Numbered from the stretch's first letter, positions 43,273-52,760 are shown. The stretch is 64,000 bases of DNA from Streptomyces rishiriensis (GCF_003112535.1 NZ_BEWA01000026.1:44524-108523); one strand, 5' to 3'. A program made the numbers and translations. The notes: generated by a model from the letters alone, not told the origin.

Positions 43273-44043
43273 GTGACCACCAGCCCCCTCGCCGACCGGA
43301 CCACCACAGCGGCCGCACGTGCCACGGACCTGTCGAAGATCTACGGACAGGGCGAGACCCAGGTGGTCGCCCTGGACCGGGTCTCGGTCGACTTCCGGCA
43401 GGCCGAGTTCACCGCGATCATGGGGCCCTCCGGCTCCGGCAAGTCCACGCTGATGCACTGCGTGGCCGGCCTGGACAGCTTCTCCTCCGGCTCCGTGCGC
43501 ATCGGCGACACCGAACTCGGCTCCCTGAAGGACAAGCAGCTCACCAGGTTGCGCCGGGACAAGATCGGGTTCATCTTCCAGGCGTTCAACCTGCTGCCGA
43601 CGCTGAACGCTCTCGAGAACATCACCCTCCCGATGGACATCGCGGGCCGCAAGCCGGACAAGGAGTGGCTGGACAAGGTCATCGGGATGGTGGGGCTCGC
43701 CGACCGGCTGAGCCACCGGCCCTCACAGCTCTCCGGCGGTCAGCAGCAGCGGGTCGCCGTCGCCCGCGCCCTGGCCTCGCGGCCGGACATCGTCTTCGGC
43801 GACGAGCCGACCGGAAACCTCGACTCGCGCTCCGGCGCCGAGGTGCTGGGCTTCCTGCGCAACTCCGTGCGGGAACTGGGGCAGACGGTGGTGATGGTGA
43901 CCCACGACCCGGTGGCCGCGGCCTACGCGGACCGGGTGATCTTCCTGGCGGACGGGCGGATCGTCGACGAGGTGTACGGGCCGACGGCCGAGTCGGTGCT
44001 GGACCGCATGAAGCGGTTCGACGCCAAGGGCCGCACCAGCTGA
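43273..44043 (+). CDS. ABC transporter ATPase, MacB/LolD type
   Basis: 256 residues from GTG. Walker A GPSGSGKST, Q-loop FIFQAFNLLPTLNALENITLPM (typical of MacB/LolD ATPases), signature LSGGQQQR, Walker B VFGDEPTGNLDSRSG. Works with the large FtsX-like permease 54 bases downstream. Probably an exporter or an envelope mechanotransmission complex. Confidence 0.95.
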   Translation: MTTSPLADRTTTAAARATDLSKIYGQGETQVVALDRVSVDFRQAEFTAIMGPSGSGKSTLMHCVAGLDSFSSGSVRIGDTELGSLKDKQLTRLRRDKIGFIFQAFNLLPTLNALENITLPMDIAGRKPDKEWLDKVIGMVGLADRLSHRPSQLSGGQQQRVAVARALASRPDIVFGDEPTGNLDSRSGAEVLGFLRNSVRELGQTVVMVTHDPVAAAYADRVIFLADGRIVDEVYGPTAESVLDRMKRFDAKGRTS

Positions 44044-44097
44044 TCCCGTACCGGGACCTACCGCTCGCCGACGAGCAGGACTGAGAAGACGACACCC

Positions 44098-46626
44098 ATG
44101 TTCCGTACCGCCTTGCGCAACGTCCTCGCGCACAAGGCCCGGCTCCTGATGACCGTGCTCGCCGTGATGCTCGGCGTGGCCTTCGTGTCGGGGACCCTGG
44201 TCTTCACCAACACCATCTCCGACGCCCTGCAGAAGAGCTCCGCCAAAGGCTTCGACCAGGTCGACGTCGCCGTCACCGCCGAGTCCCGGCCCGACGTCGG
44301 CGACCGCATCGTCAAGACGCCCGAACTGACCCAGGCCCTGCTGGAGCGCAGCGCGAAGACGCCGGGCGCGGCGTCCGCCGTCGGCGTCGTGACCGGCTTC
44401 ACCGCCATGGCCGACAAGGACGGCAAGCTCATAGGCGGCGGCTTCCAGTCGCAGGGCGGCAACTACTGGGGGACGAAGGACGTCCGCTATCCGCTCGTCT
44501 CCGGGCGCGCCCCGAGCGGCGTGAACGAGGTCCTCATCGACGCGAAGACCGCCGAGCGCGCCGGGTACGGGGTCGGCGACACCGTGCGGCTCTCCGTCGA
44601 CGGTCCGGTCCTCGCCCCGCGGATCACCGGCGTCTTCACCACCGACGACGGCAACGTCGCCGCCGGCGGCAGCCTCGCCCTGTTCGACACGGCGAGCGCG
44701 CAGAAACTCTTCGGCAAGCCCGGCGTCTACGACGAGATCGACGTGAAGGCGGCCGCCGGGACCTCGCAGAGCGCGCTGAAGTCCGCCCTGGACGCCGCCC
44801 TGCCGAAGGACCAGGTCGAGACCACCACCGGCAAGCAGCTCGCCGACGACCAGGCGGAGGCGATCTCCTCCTCGATGAGCGGACTGAAGTCGGGGCTGCT
44901 GGTGTTCGCCGGCATCGCGCTGTTCGTGGGCACCTTCATCATCGCCAACACCTTCACCATGCTGGTCGCCCAGCGCACCAAGGAGCTCGCGCTGCTGCGG
45001 GCCGTGGGAGCCTCGCGCCGGCAGGTGACGCGCTCGGTGCTGATCGAGGCGCTGGTGGTCGGCGCGGTCGCCGGCGTGACCGGCCTGGTCGCCGGCGTCG
45101 GCATCGGGGCCGGGCTGCGCTCCCTGCTGGGGACGCTGGGGGCGACCGTGCCCGACGGGCCGCTCGTCGTCTCCCCGGGCACCGTCGCCACCGCCCTCCT
45201 CGTCGGCGTCGTCATCACCATGCTGGCGGCCTGGCTGCCCGGCCGCCGCGCCGCGAAGATCCCGCCGGTCGCCGCGATGAGCAGCGTGCACGCGACCGCG
45301 TCGACCAGGTCGCTGGTGCTGCGCAACACGCTGGGCGCGCTGCTCTCGGCGGCGGGCGTCGCGGTGGTCCTGGCCGCGACGACGATGGACGGCTCCGACG
45401 GCCAGGCCCCCATGGGCCTGGGCGCGGTCCTGCTGATCCTCGGCGTGTTCGTCCTGACCCCGCTGCTGTCGCGCCCGCTGATCGCGGCCGCCGCGCCCGT
45501 GCTGCGCGTCTTCGGGGTGTCCGGCAAGCTGGCCCGCCAGAACTCGGTGCGCAACCCGCGCCGCACGGCCGCGACCGCGTCGGCGCTGATGATCGGGCTG
45601 ACCCTGATCACCGGCATGACCGTGATGGCGGGCAGCCTGCAGAGGTCCATCGACAAGATGGCGTCCTCCGCGATCAAGGCCGACTACGTCGTGTCGATGG
45701 CCAACGGCAACGAGCTCTCCCCGGACGTCGACGACAAGCTCCGGTCCGTCGCCGGGGTGACCGCCACCAGCCCGATGCGCAACGCGCCCGCCCGCATCGA
45801 CGGCACCACCGAGTACCTCACCGGCGTCACCGGCTCCGCCATCGGCGAGCTCACCGACCTCAAGGTCGACGACGGCGCCTTCACGGTGGCCGGCGCACGG
45901 GTCGCCGTCGACGAGGACACCGCCAAGTCCCATGGCTGGAAGGCGGGTTCCGTCTTCACGGTGCACTACGAGGACGGCAGGAAGCAGCAGCTGACGGTCG
46001 CCGGGGTCTACCAGGGCAACCAGCTGATCCAGGGCATCATCGTCGACAACGCGGCCCTCACCCCGCATGTGGCAGACCCGGCCGACATGCAGGTCATGGT
46101 CAAGACGTCGGGCGGGGCCTCGGAGGGCACGGCGGACCGGCTGGAGAAGGCCCTCGGCTCCAACCCGGCCATCAAGGTCCAGAGCAGGGCGGACCTCTCC
46201 CACGAGATCGCGAAGACGTTCACGCTCGTGCTGAACATGCTCTACGGGCTGCTCGCGATGGCCGTGATCGTCGCCGTCCTCGGCGTCGTCAACACCCTGG
46301 CGATGTCCGTGTTCGAGCGCTCCCAGGAGATCGGCATGCTGCGCGCCATCGGTCTGGACCGGCGTGCGGTGAAGCGGATGGTCCGGCTGGAGTCCCTGGT
46401 GATCTCGCTCTTCGGCGGGGTGCTCGGCATCGGACTGGGCGTGTTCTTCGGCTGGGCGGCCGGCGAGCTGCTCGGCACGAAGATGCCCACGTACGAACTC
46501 GTCCTGCCCTGGGGCCGGATGGCGCTCTTCCTGGCGCTGGCCGCCGGGGTGGGCATCCTGGCGGCGCTGTGGCCGGCCCGCCGCGCCTCCCGGCTGAACA
46601 TGCTGGCGGCGATCAAGTCGGAGTAG
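44098..46626 (+). CDS. FtsX-like/MacB-type ABC permease, large two-block protein
   Basis: 842 residues. N-terminal helix (LMTVLAVMLGVAFVSGTLVF), an extracytoplasmic MacB-core domain (about 40-270), three helices with FtsX block (AQRTKELALLRAVGASRRQVTRSVLIEAL), more helices, a second periplasmic-type domain (about 510-700) and a second FtsX block (SQEIGMLRAIGLDRRAVKRMVRLESLVISL). Internal duplication is typical of actinobacterial permeases. Likely lipid or peptide export; substrate unknown. A very strong terminator follows. Confidence 0.93.
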   Translation: MFRTALRNVLAHKARLLMTVLAVMLGVAFVSGTLVFTNTISDALQKSSAKGFDQVDVAVTAESRPDVGDRIVKTPELTQALLERSAKTPGAASAVGVVTGFTAMADKDGKLIGGGFQSQGGNYWGTKDVRYPLVSGRAPSGVNEVLIDAKTAERAGYGVGDTVRLSVDGPVLAPRITGVFTTDDGNVAAGGSLALFDTASAQKLFGKPGVYDEIDVKAAAGTSQSALKSALDAALPKDQVETTTGKQLADDQAEAISSSMSGLKSGLLVFAGIALFVGTFIIANTFTMLVAQRTKELALLRAVGASRRQVTRSVLIEALVVGAVAGVTGLVAGVGIGAGLRSLLGTLGATVPDGPLVVSPGTVATALLVGVVITMLAAWLPGRRAAKIPPVAAMSSVHATASTRSLVLRNTLGALLSAAGVAVVLAATTMDGSDGQAPMGLGAVLLILGVFVLTPLLSRPLIAAAAPVLRVFGVSGKLARQNSVRNPRRTAATASALMIGLTLITGMTVMAGSLQRSIDKMASSAIKADYVVSMANGNELSPDVDDKLRSVAGVTATSPMRNAPARIDGTTEYLTGVTGSAIGELTDLKVDDGAFTVAGARVAVDEDTAKSHGWKAGSVFTVHYEDGRKQQLTVAGVYQGNQLIQGIIVDNAALTPHVADPADMQVMVKTSGGASEGTADRLEKALGSNPAIKVQSRADLSHEIAKTFTLVLNMLYGLLAMAVIVAVLGVVNTLAMSVFERSQEIGMLRAIGLDRRAVKRMVRLESLVISLFGGVLGIGLGVFFGWAAGELLGTKMPTYELVLPWGRMALFLALAAGVGILAALWPARRASRLNMLAAIKSE

Positions 46627-46639
46627 CGACGAGCGGCAT

Positions 46640-46685
46640 GAGCGAGGGGTCCCGCGCCGGGAGGTCGGCGCGGGACCCCTCGCTC
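46640..46685. terminator. very strong bidirectional terminator
   Basis: Perfect 20-bp stem (46640-46659 with 46666-46685), 6-base loop, between the convergent ABC permease and methyltransferase genes. Confidence 0.93.
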
Positions 46686-46693
46686 GTGCCGGG

Positions 46694-47983
46694 TCAGTTC
46701 CAGGTGCGGGCGCGCAACGGCATCCCGGAGTCGCCCGAGCCGGGGGTCCGGACGGCCAGGATCTGGTTGACGCCGATGCGGTTGCGTTCGAAGGCGACGG
46801 CGGAGGCGGCCATGTAGAGCCGCCAGACCCGGGCGCGGCCGGGGCTGGTCAGACGGACCGCCCGGTCCCAGGCCTCCTCCAGGCGGCCCACCCAGCGGCG
46901 CAGGGTGAGGGCGTAGTGCTCACGGATCGACTCCAGGTCGCGGACCTCGAAGCCGGCGCGTTCGAGGTGGCCGACCGTGGTGCCGACGGGGGCGAGTTCG
47001 CCGTCGGGGAAGACATAGGCGTCGATGAAGGCGTCCACGCCGTAGGCGGACTCGTCGCGCTGCGGGCGGCGGGCGATCTGGTGGTTGAGCAGCCGGCCGC
47101 CCGGCGTCAGGAGCGCGTACAGGACGCGCGCGTACTCCAGGTACCTGTCGGAGCCGACGTGTTCCGCCATGCCGATGGAGGAGATCGCGTCGAACGGGCC
47201 GTCGGCGACGTCCCGGTAGTCCTGGACGCGGATCTCGACCCGGTCGGTGAGCCCGGCCTCGGCGACGCGCTTGCGGGCGTAGGCCGCCTGCTCCTGGGAG
47301 AGGGTGATCCCGACGACGCGCACGCCGTGCTCACGGGCCGCGTGGACCGCCATCGATCCCCAGCCGCAGCCGACGTCCAGCAGGCGCTGACCCGGGCTCA
47401 GGTCCAGTTTCCGGCAGACGAGTTCGAGCTTGTCGCGCTGGGCGTCCTCCAGGGCGCCGTCCGCGGACTCCCAGTAGGCGCAGGAGTACACCATGGACGG
47501 GCCGAGGACGAGTGCGTAGAAGTCGTTGCCGACGTCGTAGTGGTGGCTGACGGCGCGTCTGTCGGTGCGGCGGGTGTGCAGGTGCCCGGTCCGGCGGATC
47601 TCCTCGCGGGGCGGGGCGGGCGGCAGCGGGGGGCCGGCGAGCCTCAGCAGACCGCGGGCCGCGGTGCGGAACTCGGGGTCGCGCAGCGCCCGGGCGAGGG
47701 TGCGGGCGTCCTCGCCGCGCTCCCACAGGAGCCCGGAGACCAGGTCGAGCGCGGTGTACAGGTCACCCTCGACGTCCAGGTCGCCGGCCACCCACGCGCG
47801 GGCCAGGCCCAGTTCGCCGGGCTTGAACAGCAGCCGGCGCAGGGCCCTGCGGTTGCGTACGACCAGGGCCGGCGCGCCGGGCGGGCCCGCCTGCGAACCG
47901 TCCCACGCGCGGAGGCGCACCGGGAAAGGCTCTCCCAGCATCTGTTCGACGAGCTCATGGAGCCGCGGCGCGGCGTCGGCCAT
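46694..47983 (-). CDS. cyclopropane-fatty-acyl-phospholipid synthase family methyltransferase
   Basis: 429 residues from ATG 47983, with GGAGG 8 bases upstream (an in-frame ATG at 47998 overlaps this RBS). SAM-binding motif LLDVGCGWGSMAVHAA, preceded by ISHHYDVGNDFYAL-type VSHHYDVGNDFYALVLGPSM, and followed by SSIGMAEHVG and YVFPDGELAPVG, all characteristic of CFA synthase/mycolic-acid cyclopropane synthase family. Methylates unsaturated phospholipid acyl chains. Monocistronic. Confidence 0.93.
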   Translation of the reverse strand: MADAAPRLHELVEQMLGEPFPVRLRAWDGSQAGPPGAPALVVRNRRALRRLLFKPGELGLARAWVAGDLDVEGDLYTALDLVSGLLWERGEDARTLARALRDPEFRTAARGLLRLAGPPLPPAPPREEIRRTGHLHTRRTDRRAVSHHYDVGNDFYALVLGPSMVYSCAYWESADGALEDAQRDKLELVCRKLDLSPGQRLLDVGCGWGSMAVHAAREHGVRVVGITLSQEQAAYARKRVAEAGLTDRVEIRVQDYRDVADGPFDAISSIGMAEHVGSDRYLEYARVLYALLTPGGRLLNHQIARRPQRDESAYGVDAFIDAYVFPDGELAPVGTTVGHLERAGFEVRDLESIREHYALTLRRWVGRLEEAWDRAVRLTSPGRARVWRLYMAASAVAFERNRIGVNQILAVRTPGSGDSGMPLRARTWN

Positions 47984-48121
47984 GATGCACACCTCCATGA
48001 CGGCGATCCCGGATGTCCTGTCACCACGTAAACACGAGAGGGCTCGGTGTCCAGTCCCGCGACGCCGTCACGGCTGGGCAAAATACCTGCACACAGCGCT
48101 GGCCTTGAGCCGGCGGGAACG

Positions 48122-48724
48122 TCAGAGCGCGTCGAGGGCGTCCGGCGTGATGTCGATGTCGATGTCGTACGGGACGTCGGTCTTGAGCAGGTCGCGGTGG
48201 CTGCCGGTGAAGGCGTAGCTCTTGGTCACCGGGTCGAGCTCGTAGGTGCGGACCAGGGGGCGCTCGCTCTCGTCGGACAGCTCGACCAGCCAGAAGTGCG
48301 GGATGCCGGCGGCGGCGTACTTGTGGGGCTTGGTGTCCCGGTCGCGGGCCTCGGAGTCGGGCGAGACCACCTCCACGGCGAGCAGGACGTCGGCGGCCTG
48401 GAAGCGGGTCTGGTCCAGGCCGGTGACGGCATCCGCGCGCACGACGGAGATGTCGGGCTCGGGGCCGTTGCGGCGGTCCAGGACGACGGTCATCTCGCGC
48501 TCGACCTTCATGCTCTTCGGCAAGGTGCGGCGCAGGCCGTGCAGCAGCAGTTCGATCATCTTCGCGTGAAAGCGGCGCCGCGGACTCACGAACACCAGGC
48601 TCCCGTCGATCAGCTCGGTGTGCGGCGGGAGGTCGGGCAGGGTGAACAGGTCGTCCACGCTGTATCCGTCCCGGGGCGGCACGGGCCAGCGGGAGCTGGT
48701 CTCGGCGAGGGGCTCGGCGGTCAT
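48122..48724 (-). CDS. Uma2-family (DUF820) endonuclease-like protein
   Basis: 200 residues from ATG 48724 (GGAGGAACC upstream). PD-(D/E)xK-like core: ELIDGSLVFVSP, PEPDISVVRADA, LLAVEVVSPDSEARDRDTKPHKYAAAGIPHFWLVEL. Uma2 proteins are abundant in cyanobacteria and streptomycetes; nuclease activity is inferred from the fold. Confidence 0.9.
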   Translation of the reverse strand: MTAEPLAETSSRWPVPPRDGYSVDDLFTLPDLPPHTELIDGSLVFVSPRRRFHAKMIELLLHGLRRTLPKSMKVEREMTVVLDRRNGPEPDISVVRADAVTGLDQTRFQAADVLLAVEVVSPDSEARDRDTKPHKYAAAGIPHFWLVELSDESERPLVRTYELDPVTKSYAFTGSHRDLLKTDVPYDIDIDITPDALDAL

Positions 48725-48832
48725 GGTTCCTCCCATGGAGGGGATTCTCGGCCTGCCCGACCACGGTAACCGGCGCAATCGGAGATCGTCATCACAAAGG
48801 GTGACAACGGTGCCGCGTCCCGGCGGGGACGC

Positions 48833-48874
48833 CGAAGGGGCCGTCCGCACCACGGATGGCGGACGGCCCCTTCG
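48833..48874 (-). terminator. terminator after ndh
   Basis: Perfect 16-bp stem (48833-48848 with 48859-48874), 10-base loop, 50 bases beyond the ndh stop. Confidence 0.88.
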
Positions 48875-48926
48875 GGGGTGTCTCAGTGACCGCGGGCCCA
48901 GGGGCCCGGGGCCGGGTGACCGGAGG

Positions 48927-50321
48927 TCAGGAGGCCTTGGCCTTCTCGTTCTCGGTCTTCTCGGCGACCGGCTTCGCGGCGACCGGGGCGGGCTTGGCGG
49001 CCTCGTAGAACTCCTCGCGCGGGGACTCCAGCGCGCCCAGCGCCACGACCTCGCGCTTGAGGAACATGCCGAGGGTCCAGTCGGCGAAGACACGGATCTT
49101 GCGGTTCCAGGTCGGCATCGCCATGCCGTGGTAGCCGCGGTGCATGTACCAGGCGAGACGGCCCTTGAGCTTGATCTTCATCTTGCCCATGACGATCATC
49201 GCGACGCCCTTGTGGAGGCCGAGGCCCGCCACCGCGCCCTTGTTGGAGTGCGCGTACTCCTTCTGCGGGAAGCCCCGCATGCCGGAGATGACGTTGTCGC
49301 CGAGGACCTTGGCCTGACGCAGCGCGTGCTGGGCGTTCGGCGGGCACCAGGCGTTCTCGACGCCGGCCTTGCGGGCGGCGACGTCGGGGACCTGGGCGTT
49401 GTCGCCGGCGGCCCAGATGTAGTCGGTGCCCTGGACCTGGAGGGTCGGGGCGGTGTCGACGTGACCGCGGGGGCCGAGCGGGAGGCCGTAACGGGCGAGG
49501 ACCGGGTTGGGCTTGACGCCGGCGGTCCAGACGATCGTGCTGGAGTCGACCTCCAGCCCGTTCTTCAGCACGACGTGGCCGTCGACGCAGGAGTCCATGG
49601 AGGTGGAGAGGTAGATCTCCACGCCCCGGCTCTCCAGGTGCTGCTTGCCGTACTGGCCCAGCTTGGGGCCGACCTCGGGCAGGATCTTGTCCGCGGCGTC
49701 GACCAGGATGAAGCGCATGTCCTCGCGGGACACCGTCTTGTAGTACTTGGCCGCGTCGCGGGCCAGGTCCTCGACCTCACCGATGGTCTCCGCACCGGCG
49801 AAGCCGCCGCCGATGAAGACGAAGGTGAGCGCCTTGCGGCGGATCTCCTCGTCGGTGGTGGAGTCGGCCTTGTCCAGCTGCTCGAGGACGTGGTTGCGCA
49901 GGCCGATGGCCTCCTCGACGCCCTTCATGCCGATGCCCTGCTCGGCGAGGCCGGGGATCGGGAAGGTGCGGGAGACCGCGCCGAGCGCGATCACCAGGTA
50001 GTCGAAAGGCAGCTCGTACGCCTCGCCCACCAGCGGGGCGATCGTGGCGACCTTGCGGTCCTGGTCGATGGTGGTGACCCGGCCGGTGAGAACCTCCGCC
50101 TTGGGCAGCACGCGTCGCAGCGGGACGACGACATGGCGCGGGGAGATGTTGCCGGCGGCGGTTTCGGGGAGGAAGGGCTGGTAGGTCATGTACGACCGGG
50201 GGTCGACGACCGTGACGGTCGCCTCGCCGTAGCGCATCTTCTTGAGGATGCGCCGAGCTGCGTACAGGCCTACGTACCCACCGCCTACTACGAGGATCCT
50301 GGGACGCTCCGTGGTGCTCAT
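48927..50321 (-). CDS. ndh: type II NADH dehydrogenase
   Basis: 464 residues from ATG 50321. Two Rossmann motifs, VVGGGYVGLYAARRI (FAD) and FIGGGFAGAETIGEVEDL (NADH), plus TYQPFLPETAAGNISPRHVVVPLR and the C-terminal WAAGDNAQVPD. NDH-2 passes electrons from NADH to menaquinone without pumping protons. A C-terminal Lys/Ala/Glu tail of about 30 residues. Two candidate Rex operators lie 240 and 320 bases upstream, consistent with redox control. Confidence 0.94.
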   Translation of the reverse strand: MSTTERPRILVVGGGYVGLYAARRILKKMRYGEATVTVVDPRSYMTYQPFLPETAAGNISPRHVVVPLRRVLPKAEVLTGRVTTIDQDRKVATIAPLVGEAYELPFDYLVIALGAVSRTFPIPGLAEQGIGMKGVEEAIGLRNHVLEQLDKADSTTDEEIRRKALTFVFIGGGFAGAETIGEVEDLARDAAKYYKTVSREDMRFILVDAADKILPEVGPKLGQYGKQHLESRGVEIYLSTSMDSCVDGHVVLKNGLEVDSSTIVWTAGVKPNPVLARYGLPLGPRGHVDTAPTLQVQGTDYIWAAGDNAQVPDVAARKAGVENAWCPPNAQHALRQAKVLGDNVISGMRGFPQKEYAHSNKGAVAGLGLHKGVAMIVMGKMKIKLKGRLAWYMHRGYHGMAMPTWNRKIRVFADWTLGMFLKREVVALGALESPREEFYEAAKPAPVAAKPVAEKTENEKAKAS

Positions 50322-50561
50322 GCCATCGAGTATCCACCCGCTTGTGGGGGGTCGCTCGTGCGCCCCTTCACAAGCTTGGAGGGGGTGTGTGCTATCCTCC
50401 GCCGCTCGCGTGATCCACATCATGGCGCGAAGAGGGAACCAGCGTATAGGGCGCGACGTTGTCAATGGCGCGTGAGCTGCTCCTCCGGGCCCCGGAGGAC
50501 GCCGCGAGGACCCCGGGCCGCCTCCTGCCGAACCGCCCGCGATACGTCCGTGCCCGCCTGT

Positions 50562-50577
50562 TTTGAACACGTTCACA
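50562..50577. promoter_or_regulatory. candidate Rex operator 1
   Basis: TTTGAACACGTTCACA differs from the S. coelicolor Rex operator TGTGAACGCGTTCACA at two of 16 positions. About 240 bases upstream of ndh. Rex is the NADH/NAD redox repressor known to control ndh and cyd genes. Confidence 0.7.
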
Positions 50578-50640
50578 CGGCAGTTCGGCCCCCGGAAGGG
50601 TCAACCGGGACGCCTTCGTCCTCCGACAGGGCCGAATTCC

Positions 50641-50658
50641 TTGTGAAGAACTTCACGA
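50641..50658. promoter_or_regulatory. candidate Rex operator 2
   Basis: TTGTGAAGAACTTCACGA fits TTGTGAA-N4-TTCACAA with one mismatch and contains the perfect palindrome gtgaag-aa-cttcac (50643-50656). Centre lies 80 bases from operator 1. Confidence 0.6.
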
Positions 50659-50690
50659 ACTTTCCCGGCGGGGTGCCGCGAGAACGCGTC

Positions 50691-50714
50691 CGAGGGGCCA
50701 CGAAGGGCCCCTCG
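50691..50714 (-). terminator. hairpin after the Ppx/GppA gene
   Basis: 9-bp stem (50691-50699 with 50706-50714), 6-base loop, 60 bases beyond the phosphatase stop. Confidence 0.65.
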
Positions 50715-50775
50715 GCTGTGCTCATCCGGGCATCCTGCCTGCTCAGCAGAGTGCACGGAGCGGGTCGGACGTCCG

Positions 50776-51717
50776 TTACGCAACCGACCAGGCGATGCCG
50801 TCGAGGATGTCGTGCTCGCTCACGACGACCTCCTGCGCACCGGTCCGCTCCATGATCGCCAGCAGCACGAGCGCGCCCGCCGCGATCACGTCCACCCGGC
50901 CCGGGTGCATCGCGCCGATCGCCGCGCGCTCGGCGTGCGTGGAGCGCAGCAGCCGCTCGGTGATCTCGCGGACCTCGTCGTACGGGACGCGCGAGTGGTG
51001 GATGGCCGCGGAGTCGTACTCCGGCAGCCCCTGGGCGATCGCCGAGACCGTGGTGACCGAGCCGGCCAGGCCGACCAGGGTGTGCGCCTCACGCAGCGGG
51101 ACCGTCCGCTCGGCGAGGTCGAGAGCGGCCTCGATGTCGGCGCGCATGGCGGCGATCTGGCGCTCGGCCGGCGGGTCGGTGACCTTCCCGTCCACGACCA
51201 GGTGCCGCTCGGTCATCCGCACGCAGCCCACGTCGACGGAGCGGGCGGCGCGCACCCGGTCGTCGCCGACGACGAACTCGGTCGAGCCGCCGCCGATGTC
51301 GACCACCAGGTACGGCCTGGTGAGGTCCTCGCGGCCGCCGAGCTCCCGCGTGGCCCCCGTGAAGGAGAACTCGGCCTCCTGCTCACCGGTGATGACCTCG
51401 GGCTCGACGCCCAGGATGTCCAGCACCCCGCGCACGAACTCGTCCCGGTTCTCCGCGTCCCGGGAGGCGGAGGTGGCGACGAAGCGGAGCCGCTGCGCGC
51501 CGAGCTCCTTGACGACGGCCGCGTACTCCCGGCAGGCGGCGAAGGTCCGCTCCAGCGCCTCGGGGGCGAGCCGGCCGGTGCGGTCGACGCCCTGGCCGAG
51601 CCGGACGATCGTCATCCGGCGGTCCAGGTCGACGAGTTCGCCGGTCCGCGGGTCCGCGTCGGCGACGAGCAGCCGGATGGAGTTCGTGCCGCAGTCGACG
51701 GCGGCGACCCGCGTCAC
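50776..51717 (-). CDS. Ppx/GppA family exopolyphosphatase
   Basis: 313 residues from GTG 51717, overlapping the DUF501 stop by 4 bases. ASKHA phosphatase fold: AAVDCGTNSIRLLVAD (phosphate 1), GEQEAEFSFTGA, VVDIGGGSTEFVVG (phosphate 2), GLAGSVTTVSAI. Cleaves polyphosphate or (p)ppGpp-related substrates. Third of a compact minus-strand unit after the DivIC-like gene and DUF501. Confidence 0.94.
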   Translation of the reverse strand: MTRVAAVDCGTNSIRLLVADADPRTGELVDLDRRMTIVRLGQGVDRTGRLAPEALERTFAACREYAAVVKELGAQRLRFVATSASRDAENRDEFVRGVLDILGVEPEVITGEQEAEFSFTGATRELGGREDLTRPYLVVDIGGGSTEFVVGDDRVRAARSVDVGCVRMTERHLVVDGKVTDPPAERQIAAMRADIEAALDLAERTVPLREAHTLVGLAGSVTTVSAIAQGLPEYDSAAIHHSRVPYDEVREITERLLRSTHAERAAIGAMHPGRVDVIAAGALVLLAIMERTGAQEVVVSEHDILDGIAWSVA

Positions 51718-52268
51718 CGCGTCTCCTCCGTCGCCGAGTCCGTCGCCGAGTCCGTCGCGAGGGTCACGCACGTGCCCTTGCGCCACCACTCCGGGAGCAT
51801 GGCCAGCGCCTCGTCGCCGAGCGGGTTGACGCCCGGTCCTGCCGCCAGGGAGTGCGCCACCAGCACGTGCAGGCACTTCACCCGGTCCGGCATGCCGCCC
51901 GCGCTGGGGAAGTTCTTCAGCTCCTCGATCTCGTCCCGGCGCCGGACGTAGTCCTCGTGCGCGGCGCGGTAGGAGGCGGCGAGCTCCGGGTCGGCCTGCA
52001 GCCGCTCCGTCATCTCCTTCATCACGCCGTTCGCCTCCAGCGTGCCGATCGCCGAGTTGGCCTTCGGGCACGTCAGGTAGTACAGCGTCGGGAAGGGGGT
52101 TCCGTCCGGCAGCCGCGGGGCCGTCTCGACGACGTCCGGCTGTCCGCACGGGCAGCGGTGCGCGATCGCGCGCAGGCCGCGCGGCGGGCGTCCGAGCTGC
52201 TGCTTGAAGGCCTCGACGTCCGCGTCGGTGGGCTCGGTGCGCGGAGTGGTCGGCGGGGCTGTTTCCAT
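51714..52268 (-). CDS. DUF501 protein
   Basis: 184 residues. Conserved DUF501 segments: LGRPPRGLRAIAHRCPCGQPDVVETAPRL, PFPTLYYLTCPKANSAIGTLEANGVM and GGMPDRVKCLHVLVAHSLA. Cys and His residues in CPCG and YLTCPK suggest metal or thiol chemistry, untested. The linkage DivIC-DUF501-Ppx is widespread in Actinobacteria. The C-terminus ends in an imperfect ATDS repeat encoded by 12-base repeats near 51729-51757. Confidence 0.93.
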   Translation of the reverse strand: METAPPTTPRTEPTDADVEAFKQQLGRPPRGLRAIAHRCPCGQPDVVETAPRLPDGTPFPTLYYLTCPKANSAIGTLEANGVMKEMTERLQADPELAASYRAAHEDYVRRRDEIEELKNFPSAGGMPDRVKCLHVLVAHSLAAGPGVNPLGDEALAMLPEWWRKGTCVTLATDSATDSATEETR

Positions 52269-52289
52269 GCCTGTCTTTCTATCGGTCGG

Positions 52290-52760
52290 TCACTGGTCGG
52301 AGGCGTCCGACGAATCGACCCCGTCCCAGACGTTCGAGTACCAGGGGCGGTCCGCCGCCCCGAGGCCGGCCCGGGACTGCCGGGCCGCGTCCGGGTCGAC
52401 GACGATGTAGCCGGTCTCCCCCGGCAGCACGTAGTGCAGCCGCTGTCGGATCTGCTGCTCTGCGTACGCGTCGTCCTGCCAGCGCGCCTTCAGGTCGCGC
52501 AGCTGCTGCACGCGCTCGCTGGCCTGCTGCTTCTCACGCTCCAGATCGGCGACCTCGGCGCGCTGGGAGACGTACTGGCGCATGGGGTAGGCAAGGGCGA
52601 CGATCAGTGTGCACAGGACGAGCGCCAGCAGGGCCGCCCGCCCGGTGAGCCGGGAGCGGCGGGCCTGGCGCTTCGTCTGGGAGCGGTAGACCCGGGCCGC
52701 GGTCTGCTCGCCGAGCAGCTTGATCCTGGTCGCGGTGGAGAACCGGTCCCGGCCGGTCAT
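52290..52760 (-). CDS. divIC: septum formation initiator, FtsB/DivIC-like
   Basis: 156 residues. Cytoplasmic basic N-terminus (about 1-40), one membrane helix (AALLALVLCTLIVALAYPM), then a coiled coil (ISQRAEVADLEREKQQASERVQQLRDLKARW-like) and the DivIC end HYVLPGETGYIVVD. Component of the FtsL/FtsB/FtsQ division complex. Its position next to eno matches DivIC of S. coelicolor. Confidence 0.9.
   Translation of the reverse strand: MTGRDRFSTATRIKLLGEQTAARVYRSQTKRQARRSRLTGRAALLALVLCTLIVALAYPMRQYVSQRAEVADLEREKQQASERVQQLRDLKARWQDDAYAEQQIRQRLHYVLPGETGYIVVDPDAARQSRAGLGAADRPWYSNVWDGVDSSDASDQ

Larger units (their letters stand above)
50322..50775. other. ndh upstream region
   Basis: 454 bases with no gene. 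Contains two Rex-like operators, a hairpin terminator of the upstream phosphatase gene (50691-50714), and an AT-richer block near 50440-50465 including TTGACA on the minus strand (50460-50465). Confidence 0.6.

Noticed and set aside
43723..46203. Long minus-strand open frame opposite the ABC transporter
   Set aside because: Gly/Asp/His/Val-rich mirror of a strong coding sequence with conserved motifs on the plus strand.
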